Assembly: GCA_902465465.1 (NCBI GenBank)
Contig: CABQNF010000048.1
Span: 1-7,376, forward strand
Reading direction: 5' to 3'
DNA length: 7,376 nt
Source: an uncultured Collinsella sp.
GTDB taxonomy: Bacteria; Actinomycetota; Coriobacteriia; Coriobacteriales; Coriobacteriaceae
This document shows, piece by piece, positions 5,935 to 7,376 of this stretch. Position 1 is the stretch's first letter. Each line of letters begins with the position of its first letter. Position numbers and translations under genes: made by a program. The notes beneath the pieces were generated by a model. It had not been told where the DNA came from. It ran no database searches and saw only the letters and a program-made list of their open reading frames with translations.

Positions 5935-6843
5935 ATGGCCAACCTTCGCGACATTAAGAAGCGAATCTCCTCGGTTACCACGACCAAGCAGATCACGCGC
6001 ACGATGGAGATGGTCTCTACGGCCAAGATTCGTCGTGCCCTCGATCGCTCCAAGCAGGCCGAGCCCTATAAGGAGGCGCTGACCGACGTCATGTTGACGG
6101 TCGCCGGCGACGCCTCCTGTTCGGGCACCGATCCCATGCTGCAGAAGCATGAGAGCGTCAAGCATGGCCTGATTGTCGTTATTGCCTCGGACCGCGGCCT
6201 TGCCGGCGGTTTCAATACGACGGTGGAGCGCACGGCCGAAAAGCTCGCCGCTTCTTGGGCGAACGACGGCATCGAATGCGAGATCATCGCGTGCGGGCGT
6301 AAGCCGGCCACGTATTTCCGTGACCGCGCAAACGTTGTCATGCACTTTGAGGGCAACTCCTCTGAGCCCGATTTCAATCAGGCCCGCATGATCTCCTCTC
6401 ATATCTGCGATGCGTATCGTGCCGGTGAGCTTGACCGTGTCGAGCTTGTCTACCACCACGCCAAGAACCGCGTGGATCAGGAGCTTCGCGTCGAGCATCT
6501 GTTGCCGCTCGACCCCGAGATGATCGCTATGGCCCACGGTCCGCGTAAGAACGAGACCGACGCCCCTAAGCGCATCTCGTCCACGTTCGAGTTCGTGCCC
6601 TCTCCCGAGCATGTTCTCGGCAAGCTTGTGCCGTCTTATATCCTGACGGTCATCTACCAGGCCCTGATCGATTCGGCGGCTGCCGAGCAGGGTGCACGCC
6701 GCAAGGCCATGCACTCCGCGACGGAAAACGCCACCGCGATCATCTCGACCCTTACCCGCACGTATAGTCGCGTGCGCCAGGCTTCGATCACGACCGAGAT
6801 TAACGAGATCGTCGGCGGAGCCTCAGCATTGGAGGAACAGTAA
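5935..6843 (+). CDS. atpG: F1Fo ATP synthase subunit gamma
   Basis: Gamma is the central shaft: its two long end helices form the coiled coil inside the alpha3beta3 ring and its middle domain sits on the c-ring. The product has 302 residues, versus 287 in E. coli. Both conserved ends are clear: MANLRDIKKRISSVTTTKQITRTMEMVSTAKIRR at the N-terminus and the C-terminal RQASITTEINEIVGGASALEEQ. The middle has VIASDRGLAGGFN, the family block also seen as VSTDRGLCGGLN in E. coli. A charged stretch from about residue 201 (HGPRKNETDAPKRISS) before FEFVPSPEHVL is longer than in E. coli and accounts for most of the extra length. The Shine-Dalgarno GAGGAG (5918-5923) lies 11 nt before the ATG, inside atpA. 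The stop TAA shares a base with atpD. Confidence 0.97.
   Translation: MANLRDIKKRISSVTTTKQITRTMEMVSTAKIRRALDRSKQAEPYKEALTDVMLTVAGDASCSGTDPMLQKHESVKHGLIVVIASDRGLAGGFNTTVERTAEKLAASWANDGIECEIIACGRKPATYFRDRANVVMHFEGNSSEPDFNQARMISSHICDAYRAGELDRVELVYHHAKNRVDQELRVEHLLPLDPEMIAMAHGPRKNETDAPKRISSTFEFVPSPEHVLGKLVPSYILTVIYQALIDSAAAEQGARRKAMHSATENATAIISTLTRTYSRVRQASITTEINEIVGGASALEEQ
6831..6835 (+). promoter_or_regulatory. Ribosome binding site of atpD inside atpG
   Basis: GGAGG lies 7 nt before the ATG at 6843 and supports the long form of beta, since no later in-frame ATG before the conserved barrel has such a site. The layout copies the atpH-atpA junction: strong site in the upstream gene and a TAATG overlap. 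Confidence 0.8.
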
Positions 6844-7376
6844 TGGCTAATAACACCGTAAAGCTTGCGGTCGAGGAAGCCACCAAGAAGACGACTGCCG
6901 GTGATGGTCGCATCGTGCGAATCATCGGCCCTGTCGTCGACGTCAAGTTTGACGGCGCGGTGCCCCCGATCTACAACGCGCTCACGGTCGAGGCCGAGAC
7001 CCCGATCGGTCATCTGAGCACGATCCTCGAGGTCGAGAGCCAGCTTCCGGGCGGCGTCGTCCGCACGGTCGCCATGTCCTCGACCGACGGCCTGCAGCGC
7101 GGCCTCATCGCCACCGATACCGGTGAGCCCATGAAGATGCCCGTTGGTCCCAAGACGCTCGGCCGCATTTGGAACGTCATGGGCAAGCCCGTCGACGGCA
7201 AGCCCATGCCCGAGGTGGAGGAGTTCTACCCCATCCACCATGCAGCGCCCCGTTTCGACGAGCTCACCACCAAGACCGAGATCTTCGAGACCGGCATCAA
7301 GGCCGTCGACCTGCTCGAGCCCTACATCCGCGGCGGCAAGACAGGTCTGTTCGGCGGCGCCGGTGTCGGCAAGACC
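6843..7376 (+). CDS. atpD: F1Fo ATP synthase subunit beta, N-terminal part (3' end outside window)
   Basis: Beta is the catalytic subunit that makes ATP from ADP and phosphate in F1. The frame is open for 178 codons to the window edge; the full protein is normally about 460-480 residues. Visible parts are the N-terminal barrel (GRIVRIIGPVVDVKF), LPGGVVRTVAM, PVGPKTLGRIWNVMGKPVDG, then ETGIKAVDLLEPYIRGGKTGLFGGAGVGKT. The Walker A motif GGAGVGKT falls at residues 171-178, the last codons in the window. Catalytic Glu, Walker B and the DELSEED region lie beyond it. The N-terminus has about 18 extra residues (ANNTVKLAVEEATKKTTAG) before the point where E. coli beta begins its barrel. It overlaps atpG by one base; atpC (epsilon) is expected next. 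Confidence 0.97.
   Translation, partial: MANNTVKLAVEEATKKTTAGDGRIVRIIGPVVDVKFDGAVPPIYNALTVEAETPIGHLSTILEVESQLPGGVVRTVAMSSTDGLQRGLIATDTGEPMKMPVGPKTLGRIWNVMGKPVDGKPMPEVEEFYPIHHAAPRFDELTTKTEIFETGIKAVDLLEPYIRGGKTGLFGGAGVGKT

Overview
The window is an ordinary housekeeping stretch of a GC-rich bacterial chromosome. All recognisable genes lie on the + strand. From the start come the 3' half of a glycerol kinase gene (glpK), a complete uracil phosphoribosyltransferase gene (upp), and most of an F1Fo ATP synthase operon in canonical order: an atpI-like small membrane protein gene, then atpB-atpE-atpF-atpH-atpA-atpG-atpD. The window ends inside atpD, exactly at the end of its Walker A motif. GC-rich wobble positions, GTG starts and the protein styles suggest a high-GC Gram-positive. 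My impression is a Coriobacteriia member such as Collinsella, but that is recall of style and was not confirmed by any search.

Bases 1-1610: glpK and upp look like separate units. Each is followed, after 42-43 nt, by a strong GC-rich hairpin spanning 35 nt. Neither hairpin has an immediate U-tract. In both places a nearly identical 11-nt motif (GG[C/A]CGTTTTGC) follows 7-10 nt later, so they are probably two copies of one type of transcription end.

Bases 1611-1809 carry the probable operon promoter (TTGTAC, 16 nt, TACAAT), with a short inverted repeat overlapping its -35 element. From 1810 the genes are tightly packed. atpI and atpB are 3 nt apart, atpF and atpH overlap by 11 nt, and atpH/atpA and atpG/atpD overlap by one base (TAATG), each with a strong Shine-Dalgarno inside the upstream gene. 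The one real gap is 124 nt between atpB and atpE. It holds a small hairpin and the perfect ribosome binding site of the c-subunit gene, which fits the need for many c subunits per enzyme.

Together the atp genes encode the membrane Fo motor (a, c, b) and the F1 head (delta, alpha, gamma, beta). The c subunit has the essential carboxylate (E50) but lacks the residues of the sodium-binding signature, so the machine is probably proton-coupled. The expected epsilon gene (atpC) would lie just past the window. I found no undescribed system, mobile element, tRNA, rRNA or CRISPR. The points worth a second look are the paired hairpin modules, a Cys next to the essential Arg of subunit a, a signal-peptide-like N-terminus on subunit b, and the atpB-atpE gap.
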